Positions 24,320 through 32,011 of a stretch of 32,011 nt of DNA are shown here, in pieces. Origin of the DNA: a bacterium (GTDB taxonomy: Bacteria; Acidobacteriota; Polarisedimenticolia; Polarisedimenticolales; Polarisedimenticolaceae). Every line of letters starts with the position of its first letter. The first letter of the stretch is position 1. The DNA lies in assembly GCA_024226515.1 (NCBI GenBank), contig JAAELQ010000167.1, forward strand, positions 1-32,011. The letters are read 5' to 3'. The translations under genes and the position numbers were made by a program. The notes beneath the pieces were generated by a model. The model worked only from the letters and a program-made list of their open reading frames with translations. It was not told the origin of the DNA and searched no databases.

Positions 24320-25471
24320 CTACAGGCGATCGAGGGCACGGCGGAGATCGTCGATCAGGTCCTCGACGTCCTCCATCCCGACCGATAGCCGCACCAGACC
24401 GTCGGTGATCCCGACGCGCTTTCGCTCGGCAGGCTCGACGGCGGCGTGGGTCATCGTCACGGGGTGCGTCACGAGCGACTCCATCGACCCGAGGTTCTCC
24501 GCCAGCGTCCACAACTCGACCGAGTCCATGATCTGTTTGCCGGCCGTCACGCCGCCGTGCACCTCGAACCAGACCATCGCGCCGAAGCCGCTGGCCTGTC
24601 TCTTCGCCAGCTCGTGCTGCGGGAACGACGCCAGGCCCGGATAGCAGACGCGGTCGACCTTCGGGTGCGATTCGAGGAACTCGGCGATGGCCATCGCGTT
24701 GGCCGACTGCCGGTCCATCCGCACCGAGAGCGTCTTGCAGCCCTGCAACGTCAACCAGGCGACCTGCGGCGAGAGAATCGTACCGGTCGAGTGCTGGATG
24801 AAACGCACCTGCTCGTCGAGCTCGGCCGTGGCCGCGACCACGGCGCCGCCGACCGTGGCGTTGTGCCCGTCGATGTACTTCGTCGTGCTGTGCACGGACA
24901 GATCGCAGCCGAGCTCGAGCGGGCGCTGGTAGTACGGCGTGAGGAACGTGTTGTCGGTGGCGTGCAGGATACCGCGCGCCTTGCAGATCTCGGACACCGC
25001 CTGCAGGTCGGTCAGCTTCAACGTGGGGTTGGCCGGGGTCTCGGTCAGCACCAGCTTCGTGTTCGGCTTCAGCGCGGCCTCGACATCCTCGACCCTGGCG
25101 CTGTCCGCGAACGTGAACTCGACGCCGAAGCGAGAGAAGATCTTCGTGCAGATGCGGTACGTCCCACCGTAGGCCACGTCGGATACCACGGCGTGGTCCC
25201 CGGCGTTCAGGGTCGCCAGCAGCACGGCGTGAATGGCCGCCATCCCCGTCGAGAAACAGGTCGTGTCGGCCCCGCCCTCGAGGATCGTCAGCTTCTTCTC
25301 CAGGGGACGCACGGTCGGATTTCCGGTGCGCGAGTACGAGTAGCCCTTGGCCAGGTACTCGTCGACCGACTCTTGAACGTAGGTCGTCGACTGGTAGATC
25401 GGCGTCAGGATGGCGCCGGTTTCCTTGTCGGGCTCGACCCCGGCGTGAATCTGCTTCGTGTTGAAACCCAT
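24320..25471 (-). CDS. PLP-dependent trans-sulfuration enzyme (cystathionine gamma-synthase/lyase family)
   Basis: A 383-residue Cys/Met-metabolism PLP enzyme. Landmarks are TPIYQSTTYVQ near 23-33, YSYSRTGNPTV (Tyr/Arg from the neighbouring subunit bind the PLP phosphate), FSTGMAAIHA, VSDVAYGGTY, LTETPANPTL, ATDNTF and the Schiff-base lysine K198 in HSTTKYIDGH. C-terminal TLAENLGSMESLVTHP and GLVRLSVGMED complete the fold. Length and motifs fit both cystathionine gamma-synthase (methionine branch) and gamma-lyase (cysteine branch); sequence alone does not separate them. ATG 25471 is chosen because GAGGAGA lies 6-7 bp upstream; an ATG at 25495 has none. Cytoplasmic, stand-alone gene, convergent with the small ORF. 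Confidence 0.93.
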   Translation of the reverse strand: MGFNTKQIHAGVEPDKETGAILTPIYQSTTYVQESVDEYLAKGYSYSRTGNPTVRPLEKKLTILEGGADTTCFSTGMAAIHAVLLATLNAGDHAVVSDVAYGGTYRICTKIFSRFGVEFTFADSARVEDVEAALKPNTKLVLTETPANPTLKLTDLQAVSEICKARGILHATDNTFLTPYYQRPLELGCDLSVHSTTKYIDGHNATVGGAVVAATAELDEQVRFIQHSTGTILSPQVAWLTLQGCKTLSVRMDRQSANAMAIAEFLESHPKVDRVCYPGLASFPQHELAKRQASGFGAMVWFEVHGGVTAGKQIMDSVELWTLAENLGSMESLVTHPVTMTHAAVEPAERKRVGITDGLVRLSVGMEDVEDLIDDLRRALDRL

Positions 25472-25530
25472 GCGAGCGTCTCCTCTCGGCGGCATGCCGG
25501 CTAGCGATCGCTCATTGTTGCAGCAGTCGC

Positions 25531-25553
25531 GCCGGCGGTCAAAGACCCGCCGG
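25531..25553 (-). terminator. Possible 3'-end hairpin of the giant surface-protein gene
   Basis: CCGGCGG (25532-25538) and CCGCCGG (25547-25553) form a perfect 7-bp stem with an 8-nt loop, 5 bp after the TGA stop at 25559. There is no T tract on the minus strand, so it may work as a Rho-assisted or mRNA-stabilising end. Confidence 0.35.
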
Positions 25554-25558
25554 ACGGG

Positions 25559-28500
25559 TCACTCGGCGGCGGGAAGGCCCACGACGTTCAGCTCCGCCAC
25601 CACGGTCCACGGGTTGCCGTTGATCTCGCTGGTGGCGACGAGGCGGATGTAGCGCCCGCGCTTCGTGGCGAACGGGACGTCCTTGCGCGAGGAATCGCCG
25701 GGGAACGTGCCCGCGGCCACGGCCGCACCCCACGCTCCGGGGCTCTCGGCCACGTAGAATTCGTAGCCCGCGATGCGCCCGTTGGGAAACTCCCCTCCGC
25801 GCGGAAGATAGCGCAACTCGGACAGGTCGTACGGGGCCCCGAGGTCGATCACGATCTCGTGCGGCATCGGGTCGTTCCCGCCGAACCACTCGGTGACCCA
25901 GTTCGTGCCGGCGTCCCCGTCGAAGGCGTTCGTCGCCGCGCCGTCCTCACCGGTCGTTTCCTCGCTGTCGACCGACACCAGAGACCACCCACCCTGCGGG
26001 ATCGGCGCCGGAGCCGCCGGATCGATCACGGTGACCCGTACGGACGCCGGCGTGGCATCGGTCGAGCCCGCTGCATCGCTGACGTTCAGGGTCACGTCGA
26101 ACGTACCCGCGGTGTCGAACTGCACCGGCCCCGGGTTCTGCTCCGTGGAGTCGCCAACACCGGAGTCGTCGAACTGCCACAGGAACGAATACGGCGAGTC
26201 CCCCTCGGCGTCCATCGCGCTCCCGGCGAACGTCACGCTCTCACCCTTCAGGATCGTGACGTCGTTCTCGGGCGTGACGATCTCGCCGTTCGGCGCGGCG
26301 TTGCCCGTGAACGGCGTGCCCAGCACGTTCAGCTCCGCGACGACGGTCCACGGATTGCCGTTGATCTCGCTCGTCGCCACGAAGCGCACGTAGCGCCCGG
26401 TCTTCGTATCGAACGCGACCTGCTTGACGTCCTGGCTGTTCGGGAACGTCCCGCCGGCCACCGCCGAGCCCCACACGTCGGGTGTCGTGGCGACGTAGAA
26501 CTCGTAGCCCGCCACGCGGCCGTTGGGGTACGGGTCCGCCCGCGGCAGGTAGCGCAACGCCGACAGCTCGTACTGCGCGCCGAGGTCGATCACGATCTCG
26601 TGCGGCAGCGGGGCGTTTCCACCGGACCAGCCGGTGACCCAGTAGGACGTGTCGACGCCGTCGAACGCGTTCGTTGCGGCGCCGTCCTCTCCCGTCGTCT
26701 CCTCGCTGTCGACCGACACGAGGGTCCAGCCGTCCTGCGGGATCACGCTCGGCCCGCCGCTCGGATCGACGACCGTGACGCGCACCGTCGCCGGCGTCGC
26801 GTCCGTCATGCCGGCCGCGTCGCTCACGGTCAGCGTGACCTCGAACTCGCCCTCGGTGTCGAACTGCACCGCGCCGGGATTCTGCACGGTCGAGTCGGCG
26901 ATCGCCGGATCGCCGAAGTCCCATAGATAGTCGTAGGGCGTGTCGTCCTCGAGATCGTCGGCCGAACCCGAGAAGACGACGGTGCCGCCCAGCGGGATGG
27001 TGACGTCTTCCTCGGGCGTGACGATGATGCCGTTCGGGGCCGCGTTTCCGGCGAACGGCGTGCCGAGCACGTTCAGCTCCGCGGCGACCGTCCACGGGTT
27101 CCCGCCGACCTCGCTGGTGGCCACGAAACGCACGTAGCGCCCCGTCTTCTCGTCGAACGTCACTTCCTTCTGATCGGCGGTGTTGGGGAACACGCCCGTC
27201 GCGACGGCAGCGCCCCAGTCGTCGAGCGACGTCGCCACGTACAGCTCGTAGCCCGCCACGCGGCCGTTGGAGAACGAGCCCCCGCGCGGGAGATAGCGGA
27301 AGATCGACAGGTCGTACTGACCACCGAGATCGATCACGATCTCGTGCGGCAGCGGAGCGTTGCCTGCGGACCAGCCCGTCACCCAGTGGGTCGTGTCGTC
27401 GCCGTCGAACGCGTTCGTCGCCGCGCCGTCCTCGGCCGCGGTCTCCTCGCTGTCCACGTAGACCAGGCTCCAGCCGTCCTGCGGAATCGGCTGCGGCCCG
27501 GCCCCGGGATCGACGACGTTCACGGTCACGGAGGCCGGCGTCGGATCGCTCAGCCCCTGGCTGTCGGTCACCGTCAGGCTCACGGTGAACTGCCCCTCGT
27601 TCTCGAACAGGATGCCCGCGGGGCTCTGCTCGGACGAGTCGTCGATCGCCGGATCGCCGAAGTCCCACGCAAACTCGAACGGCGTGTCGTCCTCGACGTC
27701 GGTGGCGGCCCCGACGAAGTCGAGCGACTGACCGACGACGATCGAAACGTCGCCGTCGGGCGAGACGATCGTCCCGTCGGGCGGGAAGTCGCCCGCGAAC
27801 GGTCCCCCGACCAGGCCCAACTCGGCCACCACGGTCCACGGGTTGCCGTTGATCTCGCTCAGTGCGCGGAACCGGACGTAGCGTCCGGCGACGTCGCTCA
27901 GCTCGACCGTCTTCTCGCTCGCGTCGGGGGCAAAGGTCCCGGACGCCGCGGGGACGTTCCAGTCCAGGTTGTCCACGCTGACCCAGACCTCGTAGTCCGC
28001 GACGCGGCCGTTGTTGAAGCCGCCGCCGCGCGGGGCATACGTCAACTCGCACAGGTTGTACACAGCCCCGAGATCGATCACGATCTCGTGCGGCATCGGG
28101 TCGTTCCCCTCGGACCAGCCGGTGATCCAGTAGGTGAGCTCGTCGCCGTCGAACGCGTTCGTCGCCACGCCGTCCTCGGCCAGCGTCTCCTCGCTGTCGA
28201 CCGACACGAGGTTCCAGGCGCCGGGGTCCAGGTCCTCGCAGACCGCGCCGCAGGTCTCGGGGTTGTCCGCCGTGCCGTCGCAGTCGTTGTCCAGTGCGTC
28301 GCCGCACACCTCGTCGGCGCCGGGATTCACCGCGGCCGAACTGTCGTCGCAGTCCGTGTCGTCGACGACATACCCTGCGGGCTGCGCGCAGGCGTTGACC
28401 GCGGATTCCGCATCGCCGTAACCATCGCCGTCCGTGTCCGCATACCACGTGGGCAGCGACGGAGCGTCCTCGTCGACGACCCCGTCGCAGTCGTTGTCGA

Positions 28501-31500
28501 CGGCGTCGCCGCAGACCTCGACGGCGTCGGGATTGACCGTCGCCGCGCCGTCGTCGCAGTCCGCGTCATCGTTCACGTATCCGGATGGACGTTCGCAGGC
28601 GATCGTCGTGGAATTCGGGTCACCGAAGCCGTCGCCGTCCGCATCGCGGTACCAGGTACCGGCGCCGACCCCATCATCGTCCGTCGCGCCATCGCAGTCG
28701 TTGTCGACCCCGTCTCCGCAGACCTCTGCGGCGTCCGGGTTCACCGACGACGACGAGTCGTCGCAGTCCGTGGCGTTGCCCACATACCCGGCCGGTTGCG
28801 CACAGGCCGACGCCGTGTCCGACGCGTCGCCGAAACCGTCGCCGTCCGCGTCGCGGTACCACGTCGCCGCACCGGGCCCCTCGTCGTCCGTCACGCCGTC
28901 GCAGTCGTTGTCGATCCCGTCCCCGCACAGCTCGTCGGCACCCGGATTCACGTCCGCCGCCGAGTCGTCGCAATCCGAGAGATCAGCGACATGTCCCGCC
29001 GGCTGCGTACAGGCAGTCGTCGTCGTCGCGGCGTCGCCGAAACCGTCGCCGTCCGCGTCGCGGTACCACGTCGCCGCTCCGCTGCCGTCGTCGTCCGTCG
29101 CGCCGTCACAATCGTTGTCGACCCCGTCGCCACAGGCCTCCGCCGCGTCCGGGTTGACCGCCGCAGCCCCGTCGTCGCAGTCGCCTGCGTTCGCGACGCG
29201 CCCCGCGGGCTGCGTGCAGGCCGTCGCCGCATCGCCCGCGTCACCGAAGCCGTCGCCGTCCGCGTCGCGGTACCACGTCGCCGCTCCGCTGCCGTCGTCG
29301 TCCGTCGCGCCGTCGCAGTCGTTGTCGATCCCGTCGCCACAGATCTCGGTCGCGCCGGGGTTCACACCGGCCACGCCGTCGTCGCAGTCCGTTGCATCCG
29401 CGACATACCCGGCCGGCTGCGCGCAGGAGGTCGCCATGTCGCCGGCATCTCCGTAACCGTCGCCGTCCGCATCGCGATACCACTCCGGCGCGCCGATGCC
29501 GTCGTCGTCCGTCGCCCCGTCGCAGTCGTTGTCGATCCCGTCCCCGCACAGCTCGTCGGCATCCGGGTTGACGGCGGCCGCGCCGTCGTCGCAGTCCGCA
29601 TCGTCAGGCACATACCCCGTGGGTTGCGCACACGCCGTCGTCGAATCGCCCGCGTCGCCGAAGAGGTCGCCGTCCGCGTCGCGATACCAGGTCGCCGCGC
29701 CGACGCCCTCGTCGTCCGTCGCGCCGTCGCAGTCGTTGTCGATCCCGTCCCCGCAGACCTCCGCCGCGTTCGGGTGCACCGCCGCAGAGCTGTCGTCGCA
29801 ATCGCTATCGTCGCCGACGTATCCGGAAGGAGCCTCACAGGCGGTCGTCGTGTTGCCCGGATCGCCGAAGCTGTCGCCGTCCGCATCGCGGAACCACGTT
29901 AGGGCGCCCACGCCGTTGTCGTCGATCTCACCGTTGCAGTCGTTGTCCGCCCCGTCCCCACAGACCTCGTCGGCATCCGGGTTCACGGCGGCCGAGGTGT
30001 CGTCGCAGTCTCGGTTGTCGGCCACGAAGGTCGGCGGCTGGGAGCAGGCGGTCACGGTCTTGCCGGGATCGCCGAATCCGTCCCCGTCGCCGTCGCCGTA
30101 CCAGGTCGACGCGCCGACGCCGTCGTCGTCCGTCGCGCCGTCGCAGTCGTTGTCGATCCCGTCGCCGCAGGCCTCGACCGCACCCGGGTTCACCGCCGCG
30201 GACGAATCGTCGCAGTCCGCGTCGTCGGGTATGTATCCGAATGGAAGTTCACAGGCGCTAGTGGAGTCACCGGAGTCGCCGTAGCCGTCGCCGTCCGCAT
30301 CGCGGTACCAGGTACCCGAGCCGACACCATCGTCGTCCGTCGCCCCGTCGCAGTCGTTGTCGATCCCGTCCGCGCAGGCCTCGGCCGCGCCGGGATTCAC
30401 CGCCGCGGACGAATCGTCGCAGTCCGTGTCGTCGGGCACATATCCCGCGGGCTGACCACAGGCGTTCGCCACGTCGCCGGCGTCGCCGTAGCCGTCGCCG
30501 TCCGCGTCGCGGTACCACGTCCCCGAGCCGACGCCGTCGTCGTCCGTCGCGCCGTCGCAGTCGTTGTCGATCCCGTCGCCGCAGGCCTCGACCGCACCCG
30601 GGTTCACCGCCGCGGACGAATCGTCGCAGTCCGCGTCATCCGCGACGTATCCGGAAGGAAGCTCACAGGCGCTAGTGGAGTCACCGGCGTCGCCGTAGCC
30701 GTCGCCGTCCGCATCGCGGTACCAGGTAGCCGACCCGACACCGTCGTCGTCCGTCGCCCCGTCGCAGTCGTTGTCGATCCCGTCGCCGCAGGCCTCCGCC
30801 GCGCCGGGATTCACCGCCGCGGACGAATCGTCGCAGTCCGTAGCGTCGGGCACATAGCCCGCGGGCTGACCACAGGCGCTCACCACGTCGCCGGCGTCGC
30901 CGTAGCCGTCGCCGTCCGCGTCGCGGTACCACGTCCCCGAGCCGACGCCGTCGTCGTCCGTCGCCCCGTCGCAATTGTTGTCGATTCCGTCGCCGCAGGC
31001 CTCCGCCGCACCCGGATTGACCGCCGCCGCGCCGTCGTCGCAGTCCGCGTCGTCGGACACATAGCCTGCAGGCTGCGCGCACGCCGTCGCCGTGTCGCCC
31101 GCGTCGCCGTAGCCGTCGCCGTCCGCGTCGCGGTACCAGGTAGCCGAGCCGACACCGTCGTCGTCCGTCGCGCCGTCGCAGTCGTTGTCGATCCCGTCCG
31201 CGCAGGCCTCGACCGCGCCGGGATTCACCGCCGCGGACGAATCGTCGCAGTCCGTATCGTCGGACACATATCCCGCGGGCTGCGCGCACGCCGTCGCCGT
31301 GTCGCCCGCGTCGCCGTAGCCGTCGCCGTCCGCATCGCGGTACCACGTCCCCGCCCCGGCGCCGTCGTCGTCCGTCGCGCCGTCGCAGTCGTTGTCGATC
31401 CCGTCCCCGCAGACCTCGGCCGCGCCCGGGTTCACCGCCGCCGCGCCGTCGTCGCAGTCCGCGTCGTCGGACACATAGCCCGCGGGCTGTGCGCACGCCG

Positions 31501-31546
31501 TCGTCGCGTCACCGGCGTCACCGTAGCCGTCGCCGTCCGCATCGCG
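25559..31546 (-). CDS. Giant surface protein: MopE-type repeats plus alternating F5/8 type C (discoidin-like) and PKD-like domains
   Basis: About 1,995 codons, 5'-partial; the frame continues upstream past an in-frame TAG (31547-31549) to the window edge. The N-terminal two-thirds (28230 upward) is a tandem array of 69-residue units with DxDCDD, NPGAxExCGDGIDNDCDG and WYRDADGDGYGD, matching the MopE-type putative metal-binding motif; each unit has four Cys and several Asp-rich Ca2+-like loops. The C-terminal third alternates four discoidin-like domains (each with WxLVxVDSEET, HEIVIDLG, GRYVRF and NPWTVxAELNV) with three PKD-like domains (FxWDFGD). No sorting or anchor signal is seen at the C-terminus (VVGLPAAE). 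The signal peptide must lie outside the window. Likely role: long extracellular stalk with carbohydrate-binding tip; inferred from domains. Confidence 0.85.
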   Translation of the reverse strand, partial: RDADGDGYGDAGDATTACAQPAGYVSDDADCDDGAAAVNPGAAEVCGDGIDNDCDGATDDDGAGAGTWYRDADGDGYGDAGDTATACAQPAGYVSDDTDCDDSSAAVNPGAVEACADGIDNDCDGATDDDGVGSATWYRDADGDGYGDAGDTATACAQPAGYVSDDADCDDGAAAVNPGAAEACGDGIDNNCDGATDDDGVGSGTWYRDADGDGYGDAGDVVSACGQPAGYVPDATDCDDSSAAVNPGAAEACGDGIDNDCDGATDDDGVGSATWYRDADGDGYGDAGDSTSACELPSGYVADDADCDDSSAAVNPGAVEACGDGIDNDCDGATDDDGVGSGTWYRDADGDGYGDAGDVANACGQPAGYVPDDTDCDDSSAAVNPGAAEACADGIDNDCDGATDDDGVGSGTWYRDADGDGYGDSGDSTSACELPFGYIPDDADCDDSSAAVNPGAVEACGDGIDNDCDGATDDDGVGASTWYGDGDGDGFGDPGKTVTACSQPPTFVADNRDCDDTSAAVNPDADEVCGDGADNDCNGEIDDNGVGALTWFRDADGDSFGDPGNTTTACEAPSGYVGDDSDCDDSSAAVHPNAAEVCGDGIDNDCDGATDDEGVGAATWYRDADGDLFGDAGDSTTACAQPTGYVPDDADCDDGAAAVNPDADELCGDGIDNDCDGATDDDGIGAPEWYRDADGDGYGDAGDMATSCAQPAGYVADATDCDDGVAGVNPGATEICGDGIDNDCDGATDDDGSGAATWYRDADGDGFGDAGDAATACTQPAGRVANAGDCDDGAAAVNPDAAEACGDGVDNDCDGATDDDGSGAATWYRDADGDGFGDAATTTTACTQPAGHVADLSDCDDSAADVNPGADELCGDGIDNDCDGVTDDEGPGAATWYRDADGDGFGDASDTASACAQPAGYVGNATDCDDSSSSVNPDAAEVCGDGVDNDCDGATDDDGVGAGTWYRDADGDGFGDPNSTTIACERPSGYVNDDADCDDGAATVNPDAVEVCGDAVDNDCDGVVDEDAPSLPTWYADTDGDGYGDAESAVNACAQPAGYVVDDTDCDDSSAAVNPGADEVCGDALDNDCDGTADNPETCGAVCEDLDPGAWNLVSVDSEETLAEDGVATNAFDGDELTYWITGWSEGNDPMPHEIVIDLGAVYNLCELTYAPRGGGFNNGRVADYEVWVSVDNLDWNVPAASGTFAPDASEKTVELSDVAGRYVRFRALSEINGNPWTVVAELGLVGGPFAGDFPPDGTIVSPDGDVSIVVGQSLDFVGAATDVEDDTPFEFAWDFGDPAIDDSSEQSPAGILFENEGQFTVSLTVTDSQGLSDPTPASVTVNVVDPGAGPQPIPQDGWSLVYVDSEETAAEDGAATNAFDGDDTTHWVTGWSAGNAPLPHEIVIDLGGQYDLSIFRYLPRGGSFSNGRVAGYELYVATSLDDWGAAVATGVFPNTADQKEVTFDEKTGRYVRFVATSEVGGNPWTVAAELNVLGTPFAGNAAPNGIIVTPEEDVTIPLGGTVVFSGSADDLEDDTPYDYLWDFGDPAIADSTVQNPGAVQFDTEGEFEVTLTVSDAAGMTDATPATVRVTVVDPSGGPSVIPQDGWTLVSVDSEETTGEDGAATNAFDGVDTSYWVTGWSGGNAPLPHEIVIDLGAQYELSALRYLPRADPYPNGRVAGYEFYVATTPDVWGSAVAGGTFPNSQDVKQVAFDTKTGRYVRFVATSEINGNPWTVVAELNVLGTPFTGNAAPNGEIVTPENDVTILKGESVTFAGSAMDAEGDSPYSFLWQFDDSGVGDSTEQNPGPVQFDTAGTFDVTLNVSDAAGSTDATPASVRVTVIDPAAPAPIPQGGWSLVSVDSEETTGEDGAATNAFDGDAGTNWVTEWFGGNDPMPHEIVIDLGAPYDLSELRYLPRGGEFPNGRIAGYEFYVAESPGAWGAAVAAGTFPGDSSRKDVPFATKRGRYIRLVATSEINGNPWTVVAELNVVGLPAAE
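25565..28225 (-). repeat. F5/8C-PKD module repeat, period 741-744 bp
   Basis: The DSEET codons recur near 25961, 26702, 27446 and 28190, spacings of 741, 744 and 744 bp (247-248 residues). Three modules of discoidin-like plus PKD-like domain are followed by a final discoidin-like domain. The copy nearest the MopE array is the most divergent. Confidence 0.85.
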
Positions 31547-32011
31547 CTACCACGTCCCCGCGCCGACGCCGTCATCGTCCGTCGCGCCGTTGCAGTCGTT
31601 GTCGACCCCGTCGCGGCAGGCCGCGGCCGCGCCCGGGTTCCCCGCCGCCGCGGCGTCGTCGCAGTCCGCGTCGTCGGACACATAGCCCGCAGGCTGCGCG
31701 CACGCGCTCGTCGCATCGCCCGCGTCGCCGTAACCGTCGCCGTCCGCGTCGCGGTACCACGTCCCCGAGCCGACCCCGTCGTCGTCCGTCGCCCCGTCGC
31801 AGTCGTTGTCGATCCCGTCGCCGCAGGCCTCGGCCGCACCCGGGTTCACCGCCGTCGCTCCGTCGTCGCAGGCCGCGTCGTCGGACACATAGCCCGCGGG
31901 CTGCGCGCACGCGGTCGTCGCGTCGCCCGCGGCGCCGTAGCCGGCGCCGTCCGCATCGCGGTACCAGGTCGAAGCGCCCACCCCGTCGTCGTCCGTCGCC
32001 CCGTCGCAGTC
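28230..32011 (-). repeat. 207-bp tandem MopE-unit array
   Basis: At least 18 head-to-tail units, 207 bp (69 codons) each; the conserved SDD or PDD boundary recurs at 31474, 31267 and 31060 and so on. Part of the array (about 30240-31070) shows a 414-bp two-unit super-repeat in which CGQPAGYVPD and CELPxGY units alternate. The array runs off the right edge. Confidence 0.92.
31547..32011 (-). pseudogene. Upstream part of the giant surface protein, cut off by an in-frame TAG
   Basis: These bases continue the same reading frame as 25559-31546 and encode two and a quarter further MopE units. The frame stops at TAG (31547-31549), where every other unit has TAC for Tyr in GTWYRDADGD; a single C instead of G at 31547 causes it. 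Several other positions here depart from the repeat consensus (GAGYGAAGD for GDGYGDAGD, AACDDG for ADCDDG, GNPGAAAACRDG for VNPGAAEACGDG). The change is either a true nonsense mutation, which would truncate the protein before its binding domains, or consensus error near a contig end in a repeat. The 5' end lies outside the window. Confidence 0.7.

Noticed and set aside
27344..29902. 852-codon plus-strand frame opposite the MopE array
   Set aside because: It is a shadow created by the repetitive antisense strand: Val/Arg/Ala-rich, no start signal, no domain.
22306..31549. Alternative genetic code suggested by in-frame TGA and TAG in two large genes
   Set aside because: TGA ends at least nine intact genes here and TAG ends several (5760, 9952, 9963, 14068, 24311), so neither codon is generally reassigned.
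28230..32011. CRISPR array
   Set aside because: The regular 207-bp repeat is coding, in frame throughout, with no short palindromic repeats or unique spacers.

Overview
This is a GC-rich (visibly well above 60% G+C) bacterial chromosomal window of 32 kb, with dense coding, short intergenic gaps and mostly Shine-Dalgarno-led genes. It carries MopE-type metal-binding repeats, FG-GAP/ASPIC-UnbV secreted proteins, a DUF1111-type di-haem protein with dockerin-like repeats, and PilX/PilV/PilW-type minor pilins. That mix fits an environmental, Gram-negative-type lineage such as Myxococcota, Acidobacteriota or a related uncultured phylum; the sequence alone does not settle which. I see no rRNA, tRNA, CRISPR array, insertion sequence or phage genes. 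TGA, TAA and TAG all terminate intact genes, so the genetic code looks standard.

Layout. 174-4095 is a small-metabolism block: an NRDE/TANGO2-type protein, then a radical SAM enzyme and a degenerate metallophosphoesterase in one minus-strand operon, divergent from a flavin-dependent oxidoreductase. 4049-5722 is a YbiT-like ABC-F translation factor. 5760-6809 is a zinc-ribbon, single-membrane-span protein of unknown role. 7045-9954 is a plus-strand minor-pilin operon whose PilX-like component is split into two reading frames with Asp/Glu-rich low-complexity inserts, followed by PilV- and PilW-like prepilins. 9963-14070 holds two divergent exported peptidases, a matrixin-like zinc protease and a DPP-IV-like S9 peptidase. 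14118-15213 has a YkgJ-type cysteine-cluster protein and an orphan ClpP-like peptidase. 15221-16075 is a six-span membrane protein.

The 346-bp gap 16076-16421 has no convincing gene. It contains a run of strong inverted repeats ending in a plus-strand intrinsic terminator and is a good candidate for a small structured RNA. The rest is mostly a minus-strand secretome: a 1,477-residue chimera of FG-GAP propeller, Cys-rich repeats, di-haem oxidoreductase and dockerin-like motifs (16422-20855); an FG-GAP/ASPIC-UnbV/TlpA-thioredoxin protein interrupted by one in-frame TGA (21013-24066); a 44-residue small ORF; a trans-sulfuration PLP enzyme (24320-25471); and a giant surface protein that runs off the right edge, with at least 18 MopE-type units of 207 bp followed by four discoidin-like (F5/8 type C) domains alternating with three PKD-like domains.

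Together the window looks like a house-keeping/accessory border: small metabolic genes on the left, and on the right pili, secreted proteases and very large repetitive surface proteins, several of which show splits, in-frame stops or active repeat turnover. The least explained items are the metallophosphoesterase that has lost exactly one metal site, the hairpin array at 16250-16419, the split PilX gene and the TGA-interrupted TlpA fusion.
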